Assembly (NCBI GenBank): GCA_019454045.1
Contig: SKCR01036773.1
Span: forward strand, 62,001-126,000
DNA length: 64,000 nt
Origin: Zanthoxylum bungeanum
Lineage: Eukaryota; Streptophyta; Magnoliopsida; Sapindales; Rutaceae
Direction of reading: 5' to 3'
Under the pieces are notes generated by a model that was not told where the DNA came from, did no database searches, and was given only the letters and a program-made list of their open reading frames with translations. Of this stretch, positions 12,767-24,539 are shown piece by piece; within the stretch, counting starts at the first letter, position 1, and each line of letters opens with the position of its first letter. A program made the position numbers and the translations under genes.

Positions 12767-14739
12767 AGAGTCCAAGTACACGAACCTAAGCCATCGTCCT
12801 AACTCTCTACATGTGCACATGCCTCTGAATCCGTCAATTCCCTATGTATCTCAAGTTACATACTGGGGTGAGGTTTTACCTCATTCCCCGAAAACCATAA
12901 AACCATAAATAAACTTTTTTTAAAAAAAAAAACTTAAATCAAATCTCAAACTGTAAGAAACTTCTCTTAAATTCTTTTCTTTCAAAAACAACTACAATTT
13001 TTCTTTAAGAACACTTTGAATTTCAAAAACATTTTTAACTACAACTCAATCTCTGAAAATCTTAACACACACACACATATGCACATGCATATATGCATCT
13101 CTCATGCTTCTTTCTACTCTAGCCATGATTTATTAAATATCATACATGTACATACATCAGGTACTGTATATCCATAACACACTGAACTTATTCTTACACA
13201 TACACTGCTCTAATCATACATAAATCTTATTATTTATTTTTTTATATTCTATATACTTATCTATACATGTACGTATCCTTTATCATTCTTCTACTTCCTC
13301 ATGTCACAAGCTTTCGCAAGCTCTCATGCAATACATATACTATTCATCTTATGTACATATCTCAATACTTATATTACTAAATACACATATAAATATGCTC
13401 ATTCTTGTACGAAATTCAACTCGCACTCATACTGTTCTTATACACACATACATGCCTAATCACATCAACTCACATACTTACTAATTTATACTTATCCCTT
13501 CATACTATCGTTTTTATGCTAATACACACATTACATAATTACTAGGTTAATTGTACACTCACAAGCTCATTATATTTATGCATTTTAATAAGCTTTCTAG
13601 CTTTTTCTAACATTCTTGATTTACACATGACTTATTTTATCAGTAATATGTCTATGTTTATCTCATTTATATCTTTTATCTCATTCCCTAGGGTGTAGTT
13701 TCTACAACCCCCATACCCAAGTCTTATTTAATTATAATCATAAACATAACATCATTCATATACTTTATCTATCTATATACATATAAACCAAACTGGTTTA
13801 TACCTAGATATGCAGCTCTTTACTTTCATACGCTCATGCTTATATTTACTCATACGTCTGCTTATTTCTTCTACAATCTTCTTTATATATATGTATGTCT
13901 ATACAAATGTAATTATGTTTCATGCATATAATTATAAGCAACTTTATTATATTGTTAGTTTCGAACATTGCTAATCTTGAACAACATTAAATTTCTTAAG
14001 TATTCGTAGCATGAGTTACTTACCTGGCTTTGCGCGGACACCCGAACTCCTAGTCCGATCTGCTAAAACAAATCACAACATATGTCAGAACCGCTATTTA
14101 CGGAACTGTCAACTTATCTATACTAAACAATGGACTCTCTTGGAATACACAAAATCTTTCTGATTCTACTATTTAAACTTCATTACTCTAATATATGCTC
14201 TTATATACTATTCTACACTAGTTAAATAGGTCATATTCTCACTTAACGTATTTGCGGTAAAACTTACGGAAAAATTTCCGCAAATGCTACGGAAGGGTCT
14301 CGAACCCTCCAAACTAATCCAGAATTACCTAATTACCCTCGCAATACCATATTTATGTCTTAACCATAGTTACGGTCATTTACGCTCAATCGCGCGAGTA
14401 ATTTTGTTTTACCGGAAACTCGCTAATTCTACCCGATAGATCAAATCTAATCCGTTTCTCCTCGGATTCTACCACATTTATCGTTTTAACATATTAAATC
14501 ATATTATCTATTTCATGTCAATTCGCTACACTACGAAACACAACTGGAGCTTCCGAATATAAAACTATAAACTTAAAATTTCGAATTCTTAACGGAGAGT
14601 CGTATCGAAATTTCGAGGCCCATATTCGGACTCCCGACGGCCATACGAACACGCTGGTGCGATCAAAATTCCGATTGGAGTTACTATTCACCATGGGTAT
14701 ACTATTCATCTGAACCTTTCTTCCTCATTTCGTGTGCAA

Positions 14740-15060
14740 CCGGCCGCTGTTCGGTAAAGACGACTCCGTACACTCGTAGTACTCGTCGAGGGCTTTGATT
14801 TGGTAGGTGTCTCGGGTCGTGAAACGAACCGGCGAGCTGGGATTGGGAACCTCATGGGCGCGCCTCTTCCTCTCCAAAACTCACCGTTTACGGCATCTAT
14901 GCGTCACCGCCGGCCACCACTGGACACATGGTGGCCGGGAGCTTCATTCTGGCCGGTCGCGCCGGCCGGCGGTGGCCAGTAGGTCTCCGACGCGACCAAC
15001 GACACCTGGACGCGAATTTAGGCGTGGGGGGGCATGTGGGGGTTTTGGGAATTTTGACGA
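14740..15060. other. GC-rich structured segment of the long solo LTR
   Basis: A sharp GC-rich patch interrupts AT-rich LTR sequence. It contains a perfect 10-bp stem, CCGGCCACCA (14910-14919) with TGGTGGCCGG (14929-14938), and a 9-nt loop, followed by further GGCCGG repeats. Short overlapping ORFs here are compositional and match nothing I recognise. Confidence 0.55.
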
Positions 15061-15501
15061 TCTTGCAATTTGAGAAACCTTGAGGCTTTAAATATTGTCC
15101 TGGAAAATATCAAATAAGCCCCTGTGAAATTGCTGATCAGTCCCTAACATAGAACCTTCTGGAATATTGCATTTTCGGAGCTCTTCTGACGCGATTCTCG
15201 AAAAGTGCTCAACACGAAAGTTGTTCGTCTCAGAAAAATGAGTCTAATGGTTACAAATAAACTCGATCGTAGTTTGTTTGCCAATTCTGTGGCCAAAACT
15301 GTAAACTTGACGCGTATAACAAAAATCACGTAACTGACTTTTGATCCCCCCGCGTTTTCCAATGCGACGAAAATTCATAATATATTATTCTAACCCATAT
15401 ACACTGATTGAACTCTTATTCTTTATTATCATCATGCTCCGAGACTTGTAACATCAGTCCGGGAATCTTCTAGAACAATTCCGATAATCTGGGATGTTAC
15501 A

Positions 15502-15985
15502 GTATTAGCCATAATTAATTATTCAAATTAACATTTCCAAAATACAATTTATATAATTAATCATGCTTTCTAATTATCAATTCATGTCCAACATAATTGA
15601 AGCAAAATCAATCTCATTTCATGCTTTGAAGCTCACGGCAATCAGAGGGATTTTAAATCCGATTTCGATTTTAATCCAATTAAATCCTAAATCAATTTAT
15701 CCCAAGTCTTTTAAACTCATCAAATGATTCAAAAAAACAAAAATCACCATGACTTTAGGGTATCCATCTATTCGGCCAAGCCAAATTTTTGGGGAAAAAT
15801 TGATCCAATTCAATTTTCATTAAATTGATCATGCATAACTCTAAGTTATCATTATTCAAGCATACTAAAACAATCAATTTTATCAAATCATGCTCAAATC
15901 AATTTTATCAAATCATGCTCAAATCAATTTTACCCAAATTTTACCTTAAATTCAATTTCATGCTCAATAACCGCTCTAATACCAT
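15502..15985 (-). mobile_element. Copia element A leader, right half, with primer binding site
   Basis: Copia leader resumes after the solo LTR and is colinear with 43510-43956 of element B. The primer binding site is at 15973-15984, minus-strand TGGTATTAGAGC, one base different from the initiator-Met tRNA complement TGGTATCAGAGC. One base separates it from the LTR. Confidence 0.8.
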
Positions 15986-17950
15986 TGTTGGGTTTTCTAG
16001 GTCAAACCAAGATCAAATTAAGCAAATGGAATGTGCGAATACAACAAGTAAAGTAGCGGAAATACTCACTTTGATCGGCTTTTGGATGCGATGAACAAAA
16101 AAAAAAAATTTATGCTCCAAGCTTTTCCTCCTTGTGTGATTCGGCCAAGCCCCTTTGCTTTGATCTTCAAGCTCCAAGCTTTGTGAATGATTCCATGCTC
16201 ATAGATGGGTTTCCCTATCACCTTGGTAAGAATCCTTGATGTGCTAACATCTTTGATTTTGAAGCAAATTCAAGAAGAAAATGAGAGGGCCATTCGGCCA
16301 AGAAGAAAGAGAGTGTGAAATGTTGTGTTGTATTTTGTTTTCAAAAAACCTAATACCAAAAGTCTCACAAAGTTTTGGCATATGTTTTTCCAAAAAGAAA
16401 AAACAAAACTTTGGAGGGAAAATGGCATTAATGGCTCTCAATAACTCCCATCACTCAAAAAGTGATTTGCATCACATCACTCAAAGTTGATGTGACTTCT
16501 ATCACAAAAGGTGACTTGCGATGTGACTTGTGGGCCCCACTTTAATTCAAAATTTGAGTGGGCCCGCAAACACTCATGGGCTCGGGTTCGCTAATTCCGA
16601 ATTAATGAATTTTTCGCTGCGACGTAATTAAATCAAATTTAATATAAATAATTATGCCTAGTAAAATTACTATTCACATCGCTAGCGAATTAATTAATTA
16701 AATTAACTCGTTCGCCCGAATTAAAATCTAATTTTAATTCCGCATCAAAATCTAATTTCGTTTAATATATCGAATATATTATTTTATCGATTAATTCAAA
16801 ATTAATTGTTCTCTCTCTTCAAATAGTATTTTATCCCAGATAAAATATCTCCGTAATTAATCCATAGATTATTTTTTCTCTCTCTACTAATTAATCCCAG
16901 ATTAATTATGTTTGAGTCATACGTCATCGGTGAATCTTTGGGAAGCGACCCATGAGATCCCTAGATATGTTGGTAGTAAATCCGATCATAGGACTATCCG
17001 AACACGTACGTACCTAGTACTACATTTTTTTACCGAGTTACGACATGGGTTGGCTTCTAGCAAAGCACCGTGCTTACCCAATTCTCCAGAAATATTCTTA
17101 AAGGAATATATAATCTGTATTAGGCGTAGTATACGTAGTATTACGTATTATGATCCAGTATCGGATGTCACATGTTAGGCCTGGGGCTGGAATTGTGTCT
17201 ACCTCGTACGAAGCACATATCAAATCTCTGGAAACTAGTCTCTATAATCGGATAAACATGACCTAGTCATATTATCCCGATGACTGCAGTACATAAGAGT
17301 ACTAGTTTTGTATCCTACGTGATCATCATCTTCATATAACTGAAGTGATACTTCCATCTTGACATCACACCAAATACACTACGATTCTCAATATACCCAG
17401 AAGAGGCGTACACAGAGCCTGTTGAAGCCCTAGACGACCAAAACCAAAGTATATTGATTATCGCAAGTATTAGCGATGCAAGTCTCTGGTTAAGACCAAA
17501 TACACCTACCCTAATTCGGACTTCCATAGACACATAGTCATACTACCAATGGAATTCCGATGGGTCTATTCGGAGCGAAGCTGTTTCCGTACCATCGATA
17601 AACACAACCTCCTATTACACTTGCATGAGTATGCAATACCCAAATATATGAGAACTATGCTGTTATGCTCCCATAACACGCACAAGTGCAATACTAGTCT
17701 ATTCCACATTATCGATATCCAATCTCGATAATTCTACGACTATGGAGATTTTAATGATTAAATCTTAGTGGATTAATACTGTCTCATATCTTATTAATCT
17801 GGTACTAATCATATTGACTTTTATCATTTATGTATCTGGTAATCCAATTACAAATGATAAAAGAGCAATTTCCTTTGTCATATAGTTAATTTGTACAACA
17901 ATACCATGTTATGTACAAATAGTGATGCTATGGGTCATAATTGTCCAACA
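15986..17950 (-). mobile_element. Copia element A, 5' LTR
   Basis: This LTR has TG...CA ends (TGTTGGGTTTTC ... GTCCAACA on the plus strand), about 1965 bp, and lies next to the tRNA-Met primer site. Its last ~1050 bp match the LTR piece at 1-1051 in the same orientation, so the two are the LTR pair of one element. The part nearer the primer site differs from the LTRs of elements B and C, so A belongs to a separate subfamily. Confidence 0.85.
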
Positions 17951-18865
17951 ATTCCTTCCAAAAGAATGTGGTATTTTTAGTGCCTCACAGTTTTATACTT
18001 CTACTCTGGCCTTCCCTCTCCATGTTATGTGGGTACATTTTCACAATAACGACAATCAAGACTCATCGATTTAGACCTTATTAGAATGGTTAAGTCTTTT
18101 CCTATGGTGGAGAGACCAATTAACTACCAACTATAGAATAGAGAATCTATAGTGGAAACCATAGGATGAAGCAACACTCTATGTTTCATTATTTATTATT
18201 CATAGACCCTATTTTCAGTATCCAATCACCAAACTATTCTGGGTTCAAGAGTACGCACAAGAATGGAGGACTGTTCCACATATTTCTTCACTTCTATATG
18301 ATGTCCATATGTTAGTACCTCTGAGAGAATTTCTATTCGAGGTAAATCATTATCAACCTCACCAAACATACTTGCAACACACTTCATTGGGACCACGAAA
18401 TGAACTGATACTTTTCCCAACAGACTCCCGAGATCCAAAGTATTTTAATAACTTATTATCAAAGAAGAAAAGTCCAATTATATGAATATGTTACTTCAAG
18501 ATTCCTAAGAACTATATGAAGATTTTATAAGTCTGGATTGTTCAGTCTAATATCATCCAAATCCAGCCCAACCGAATACACAAGATTAAGCAAGCCCAAG
18601 TCATGAAGCCCAAAACAAAAATGAGCTTTGGTGGAAAAAACTGTATGGATCTGTCAAGATGAAGGACCTAGAATATGATAATTTATCTAACTCCATCTTA
18701 GAATTCCATGTGAAATGCGTTACAAGCAAAAGGAATCGTCTTTTTTATTTGCTTTAATAATTTCGTCTTTATTGAGTAGTGTGTACTTTTATTTTCGAGT
18801 GTTGTTACTTTAATAATGTAAGCAACTTTAATAAAGTACCGAAATGATTTTGGCAGTGGACCAGC
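17951..18865 (-). other. Non-LTR segment between copia elements A and C
   Basis: No LTR or pol sequence is seen in this ~0.9 kb. On the minus strand, 18698-18865 reads LPKSFRYF followed by a Leu/Lys-rich stretch. This resembles the conserved 'SLPkkF' part of the copia gag/UBN2 family, but the match is short. A 70-codon open frame at 18226-18438 (minus) matches nothing I recognise. It may be an old copia-gag-like remnant into which element C inserted. Confidence 0.3.
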
Positions 18866-20898
18866 TGTAAGTGTCTTAGACATGTCACGGGATCTCTAAG
18901 CGTGATTGGTGTGTGAATAAAATCAAAAATAAGTTACGGATGACTTACATTGATCAGTTGAGTTCAAAACTTTTATGGATTTAAAGCTTCCAAGCTCCTG
19001 GGTGAGTATCCCTATCATCTTCATTTCACTCCCATATATGCTAACAAGAACAAAAATGACAGATTTTTCTCTCCAAGAGAAGCAACAAATCAGCCTGGAG
19101 AGATGTTGGAATTGGCCCTTGGAGATCAGAGGCCAATCGGCCTAATTCACCAAAGGCCTTTCGGCCATGCTTCAAAAGCATAAGACTATTTCGACCAAAT
19201 CAGAGATAAGCTAATTACTTCAATTCAGAGGATTCAATAGCCACGTGGCCATAATGAAAATGAGAGATTAATGGCCTCTATATTTGTGTCTTCGGCTAAT
19301 TGATTTGATTTCTTTGTGGCCATTCGGCCTAAAATGCCAGGGAGAAAAGAGAGTTAATGGCCATTCGGCCCTAAATCGAAAAAGAGAATAATTGATAAAG
19401 AATAAATCATTAATTGAATATATCTTTTTCAAAAGGCAAAAAGTGTTTTACAAGATTCCACCAAAACCCATCACATATATCTATCACCAAAGATGACTAA
19501 TGATGTAAATGATGTGGGCCCCACTTTAAATTCAAAATTTAAGTGGGCTTGCTCAACACACTTTTGGGCTCGGGTTCGTTTAATTCGATTAAACGAATTT
19601 TCCATCACGACCTAATTAAAATCCGATTTAATTAAATAATAATGCCTAGCAAAATTATTACGAAAGTCCCTCGTAAATTAATTCATTTGTTTGAATTAAA
19701 ATCCAAAGTAATTCCTCGTTGAAATCCAATTTCATTTAATATATCTAATATATTATTTAGCCCAATTAAAAAAAATTAAATAGTAAAATCTAATTTAACT
19801 ATTAAATTTATTTTACACATTAATTCTAAATGAATCGCGTTCTCTCCTCTCGATGAATTTAATCCCGGATAAATTCTCAACGTAATGAATCCAGATTAAT
19901 TCTTTCTCTGATAATTAATCCCAGATTAATTCTTGTCGTAATTAATCCCAGATTAATTTTCTCTCTCTTAATTAATCCCTGATTAATATTGTTCGAGTCA
20001 AACATCATCGTTGAATCTTTGGGATGCGACCCAAGAGATCCCTGGATATGTTGGCAGTAAATACGGTTATCGGACTATCCGAATACGTGCGTACCCGGTA
20101 CCACATACTTACCGATTTACAAGACATGGTTGGCTTCTAGCAAAGCACCGTGCCTATCCAATTCTCCAGAAATATTCTGCTACGGAATATATGAACTTTG
20201 TCATGCTTAGTATACGTAGTATTGCATATTACGATCCAATATCGGATGTAGCACTTAGTGTACCAGTTCTGTATCCCTGCATGATCATCATCTCCATATG
20301 ACTGGAGTGATACTTCCATCTTGACATCACATCCAATACACTACGATTCTTAGTATACCTAGAAAAGGCGTACACATAACCAGTTAAAGCCCTGGACGAC
20401 CTATATTGATTGTCGCAAGTATCAGCGATGCAAGTCTCAAGTTAAGACCAAATACACCTACCCTGATTCGGATTCCCATAGACACATAGTCATACTACCA
20501 ATGGGATTCCAAGGGGTCTATCCAGAGCGAAGCTGTTTCGGTACCATCGGTAAACAGAACCTCCTATTACACTTGCAAGAGTATCCAATATCCAAATATA
20601 TGAGAACTATGATTTTACGCTTCCATAACATGCACAAGTATAATACTAGTGTATTCCGCATTATCGATGTCCAGTCTCGATAATACTACGACTAGGGATA
20701 TTTAATGATTAAACCTTAGTGGATTAATACTGTCTCATATCTCATTAATCCGGAACTAATCATAAGGACTTTTATCAGTTATATATCCAGGTAATCCAAT
20801 TACAAATGATAAAAGAGCAATTTCCTTTGTCACATAGTTAATTTATACAACAATATTCTGTACAAATAGTGGATGTTATGGGTCATAATTATCCAACA
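18866..20898 (-). mobile_element. Copia element C, 3' LTR
   Basis: The LTR runs from TGTAAGTGTCTTAGACATG to ATCCAACA, about 2033 bp, and is followed by the polypurine tract at 20899-20912. It is the same subfamily as the LTRs at 26863, 30034 and 43957. It contains several copies of the imperfect palindrome AATTAATCCCAGATTAATT near 19915-19990. Confidence 0.85.
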
Positions 20899-20912
20899 AT
20901 CTCCCACTTGGC

Positions 20913-23900
20913 CTATAGTCAATCACTCAAGTGTCTAACACCTGAACTATGTACGGGTCGCTCAAACGTCTGCTGAGAAGCAGGTTTAGTCAGTGGATTT
21001 GTAAGGTTATCATCTGATGCGATTATTCGATCATCACATCACCACGATGTATGATCGAATGAATCAGATGAATTAGTTGAAGTACATACTTGGATCATTG
21101 ATGAGACCGTGGTTTTATTTAGCTTGTGCTGTAGCCTAGCTCAACTGTTAACAGAACTACTCCTAATCCAATTACGATTATATAGATCCAAAATGCTTCT
21201 TTTGCTGCCTTAGCTGCAGCAATGTTCCACTCTTATTATTTATTCGGCAACAGTATCTTGCTTGGAAGATTTCTAGCTCACTGTTCCGTTATTCAAACTA
21301 TATACGTACCCTTATTCTGACTTAAAGTCATTTTTACCGATTTGGGAACTTGCAGCAGTGAACCCAGTCACCTCAAGTTCTCTTTTCCCCATATTCTCAG
21401 AATGCATCTTTGGTTCATCCAAGATACTCAAGGATGTTCTTTACTTCAATCCAGTGACCATCACCTTGATTGGCCTGATTGAGTCTACATATACTCAAAG
21501 CATATGAGACATCAGGTCACGTACATATTAAAATATACAAACACTGAGATAGTGTCAGCAGCTTTCTAGATTTATCCCAGTAGATCTTTATTCCTAGAAT
21601 AAAGCCTGCTTCTCCCAGGTATTATATGGAGAATTTTAATAAAATCCAAGCTTTCACCGATTATATTATGGGAATGTTATTGCTAAGAAGCAATACATCA
21701 TCAACATATAAGACATTCATTGTCAGTGCTCTCCCACTAACCTTTATATATATATACAAGAATCATCTTCGTTTTGAATTAAATCATATACCATTATGAT
21801 TTCATCAAAACGCTGGTTCCAAGAACGTTATGCTTGCTCCAATCCATAAATGGATCGATTTATCTTGCAAACCTTGTTTGCATATTTTGACAGGATAAAA
21901 ACTTTCAGGATGTTTCATATAAACATCCTTCAAAATATTTATGTTAAGGAAAGTGGTTTTGGCATCCAGGTGTCATATTTCATAAATGAAATATGTAGCT
22001 ATAGCAATCATTATCCGAATGGATTTAATCATGGCAATATGTGAAAAACTTTCATCGTAGTCGACACTTTGTCTTTGATGATACCCTTTCTATACAAGCC
22101 TAGTTGTGTACATTTCATGTTGTCATCCATGTATGTCTTCCTTGAAGACTTATATAGTACCAATAGGCACAATACCTTATAGTACATCAACCAGTGTCCA
22201 AACTTAGTTGTATACATGAAATCCATTTCGGACTTCATAGCACTTTGCCATAAAATAAGTCGATACCTTGTATCACTTCCTCATACGTAGCCAGTTCGTC
22301 TTCCTCAATAAGATTAACATCTACGTGAGGTGAGATCAGAAACTCATACCTCCCAGGTTATTTTCTGACTCTCTCTGACCTATGCAATTCTTGTTTATTC
22401 GAAGATTGTGGTACAGTTTCATCCTTGATAAACTGTTCATGTTCTGTGAGGACTCGGTGCTTGGATTAGTATTACTCCGATTTTCATCGATTTTTACTTT
22501 CCTCCCACTTACCACTGCATATTGGAGTTCCTCTTAGGAAAACCGCATGGGGAGCAACAATCACATTGTTCTCTTATGAGTTGTATAAGTACTATACTTT
22601 GGTTTCCCTAGGACAAACTACAAATAAACACTTATCTGATTTGGGTTCTAGTTGGTACCATTAAATATATGCCCAGCAGTTCCAAATCTTCAAGATGAGA
22701 AACTCAGTTTCTTTCATGTTCATATCTAATATGAAGTCTGTCTAATAGATTTTTACGAACCTTATTCAAAATAAGTACTACATTATTTAATGCGTATCAA
22801 CAGAAGGAAATTGGTAGCTCAGAGCGACTCATCTGTTTAAGTATTGTCCATCATGGTCTGACCACAATGTTCTAATACTTTTACCGATTTGTTTTCTTAC
22901 TTATTGTCGAAACTCCTTAAATTACTCAAAAGTTTATGACTTGTGTTTCATAAGATACACATAACCATAACGGGATGCCACGTCCGTAAAGGTTACGAAG
23001 AATTCATATCCACCTCTAGCTTAGCTAGATATGGGCCCACTTTTGTCACTATGAACGAGGGCAAACAGATCGGTGGCACTTGCACTTTTACCAAGTAAAA
23101 GGTGTTTTAGGCACTTTGCCTAATGAACTAGATTCGTAGACATCATTTGAATTTGAATCAATCCGTCCTAGTCGAAAGTGTAGATATACTAGTCTTGTTA
23201 ATGTGTCCCAGACAACAATGTCATAAATAAATCTCATTAGAATATTCAATTTAAGCTATTTGTTTTTCATGTTATATGTTTGAGATTCATTTATAATCAA
23301 AATATAAAGACCATTATTACATCTAACGTAGATATCTCGATACCATCTTTATAAACAAAAAGCTTATTGTTCTAGAATAAAAATGTATACCCGCAACGGG
23401 TTAAACTAGATATAGAGATAATGTTCCTAGTCAAACTAGATACATTATAACAGTCTCCTAATTTAAGTACATGCCAAAAAGGGCAGTTCTAAAACTTAGG
23501 TTCCGACGGCCAAAACAGCGACTCTCGTCTTGTTTTTGACTTGTAGGCCTATCTCATCTGAAGCCAGTTATCTACTTATCAGAAGATCATGTACATCAGT
23601 ACATATATTCATGTACCACATCTAGTATCAAAAATCCAATTTTAAAACCAATAGTGAACATATTTATAACAAACATTCTTGAAGCCGGAACCTTGTCTCG
23701 CCTTCACTTCCTTCATGTCTGCTTTGTCCATACGATAGTCACACTTCCAGTGACCCCATTTGCCACAGTTTAGGCAGACAACCTGGGATATGTCCGTTAA
23801 GAAGCTCTGGCTGTGTATAACAGATTAAGCACTAAAGTTATCATCACAATGAGTCTTCCTAAGCTCGTGCTCTACTATTCGCTCAACTCTAGGCTCATAC

Positions 23901-23995
23901 TTGAGAGGTTTCTCTATCAAATAGAATAACTTCTCAACTCCCAGGACTATCCTGAAGTTCTATTCCCAATATGAAAATAAAGTCGTTAAAGATAT
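20913..23995 (-). pseudogene. Copia element C gag-pol polyprotein, decayed
   Basis: This polyprotein remnant is colinear with those of A and B. The end (TAG at 20913-20915) retains a SGV-HLSD-type tail in which the penultimate Trp codon has become TGA. RT-region peptides lie at 21600-22240 (minus). The region just before the RT core, 22029-22238, still reads MKSEMDFMYTTK and is frameshifted afterwards. The gag zinc knuckle is at 23735-23776 (CLNCGKWGHWKCDY, last Cys displaced). The expected gag ATG near 23995 is now ATA. The integrase part near 22800-23200 is shorter than in A and B. It is non-functional. Confidence 0.8.
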
Positions 23996-24539
23996 TTTCC
24001 CAGGATTATGTCCTTTGATGCTAATCTTTCATTCATCTTGATTGCTATAGTCCAACTATCCAATTATCGATTTCGGGTACAATTAAATATAATGATTAAT
24101 ATAGTCTAACTATATAATCAACTACAATTTATTAGTTGCATTCAAATGTATTGATTACTGTAATCCAATTATATAATCCAAGACTAAAATTTGGTCCAAC
24201 CAAACCCATTAGCCAAATACAACAAATTAAATTAATATATCATTCCAAATTAAATATTAATTCAATTAAAGTGCAATTAACACAATTAATTAATTAATCT
24301 AGTATTTCCAAAAATACTAATAAATCTAATTAATCATGTTTAACATCTAATTTTTATCCAACACAAATTAATCAAAATCAATCTTTCCAACATGCTTCAC
24401 ACTCACGGCAATACATGAAATTAACATCCAATTTTAATTTCAATCTAATTAAATCAATAATTAACATTTAATTTCATGTGAATCAACATATCCTATTATC
24501 TAATTCAAAAATTGACCATGAGCTTCCTAGGGTAATTTT
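23996..24539 (-). mobile_element. Copia element C leader with internal deletion
   Basis: This leader is colinear with element B up to about 24180. It then jumps to sequence corresponding to about 43395 of B, losing roughly 1.6 kb. The breakpoint lies in a shared TATAATCC, which suggests a microhomology deletion. It is interrupted at 24540 by a plus-strand solo LTR and resumes at 26660. Confidence 0.7.

Larger units (their letters stand above)
6520..15501. mobile_element. Long gypsy-type solo LTR, internally amplified
   Basis: The ends are TGTAACATCCC and GGGATGTTACA, an 11-bp perfect terminal inverted repeat. The element is flanked by a 5-bp target duplication GTATT (6515-6519 and 15502-15506), and copia leader resumes exactly after it. 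Removing the three extra tandem units leaves an LTR of roughly 4.3 kb. No gag or pol domain, primer site or second LTR was seen inside, so a solo LTR is the simplest reading. TGTAACATCCC ends and great length are typical of del/Tekay chromovirus LTRs; that clade call is inference. Sense orientation is uncertain. Confidence 0.8.

Noticed and set aside
14800..15073. GC-rich overlapping ORFs
   Set aside because: Openness is explained by high GC; both lie in a solo LTR and show no recognisable domain.
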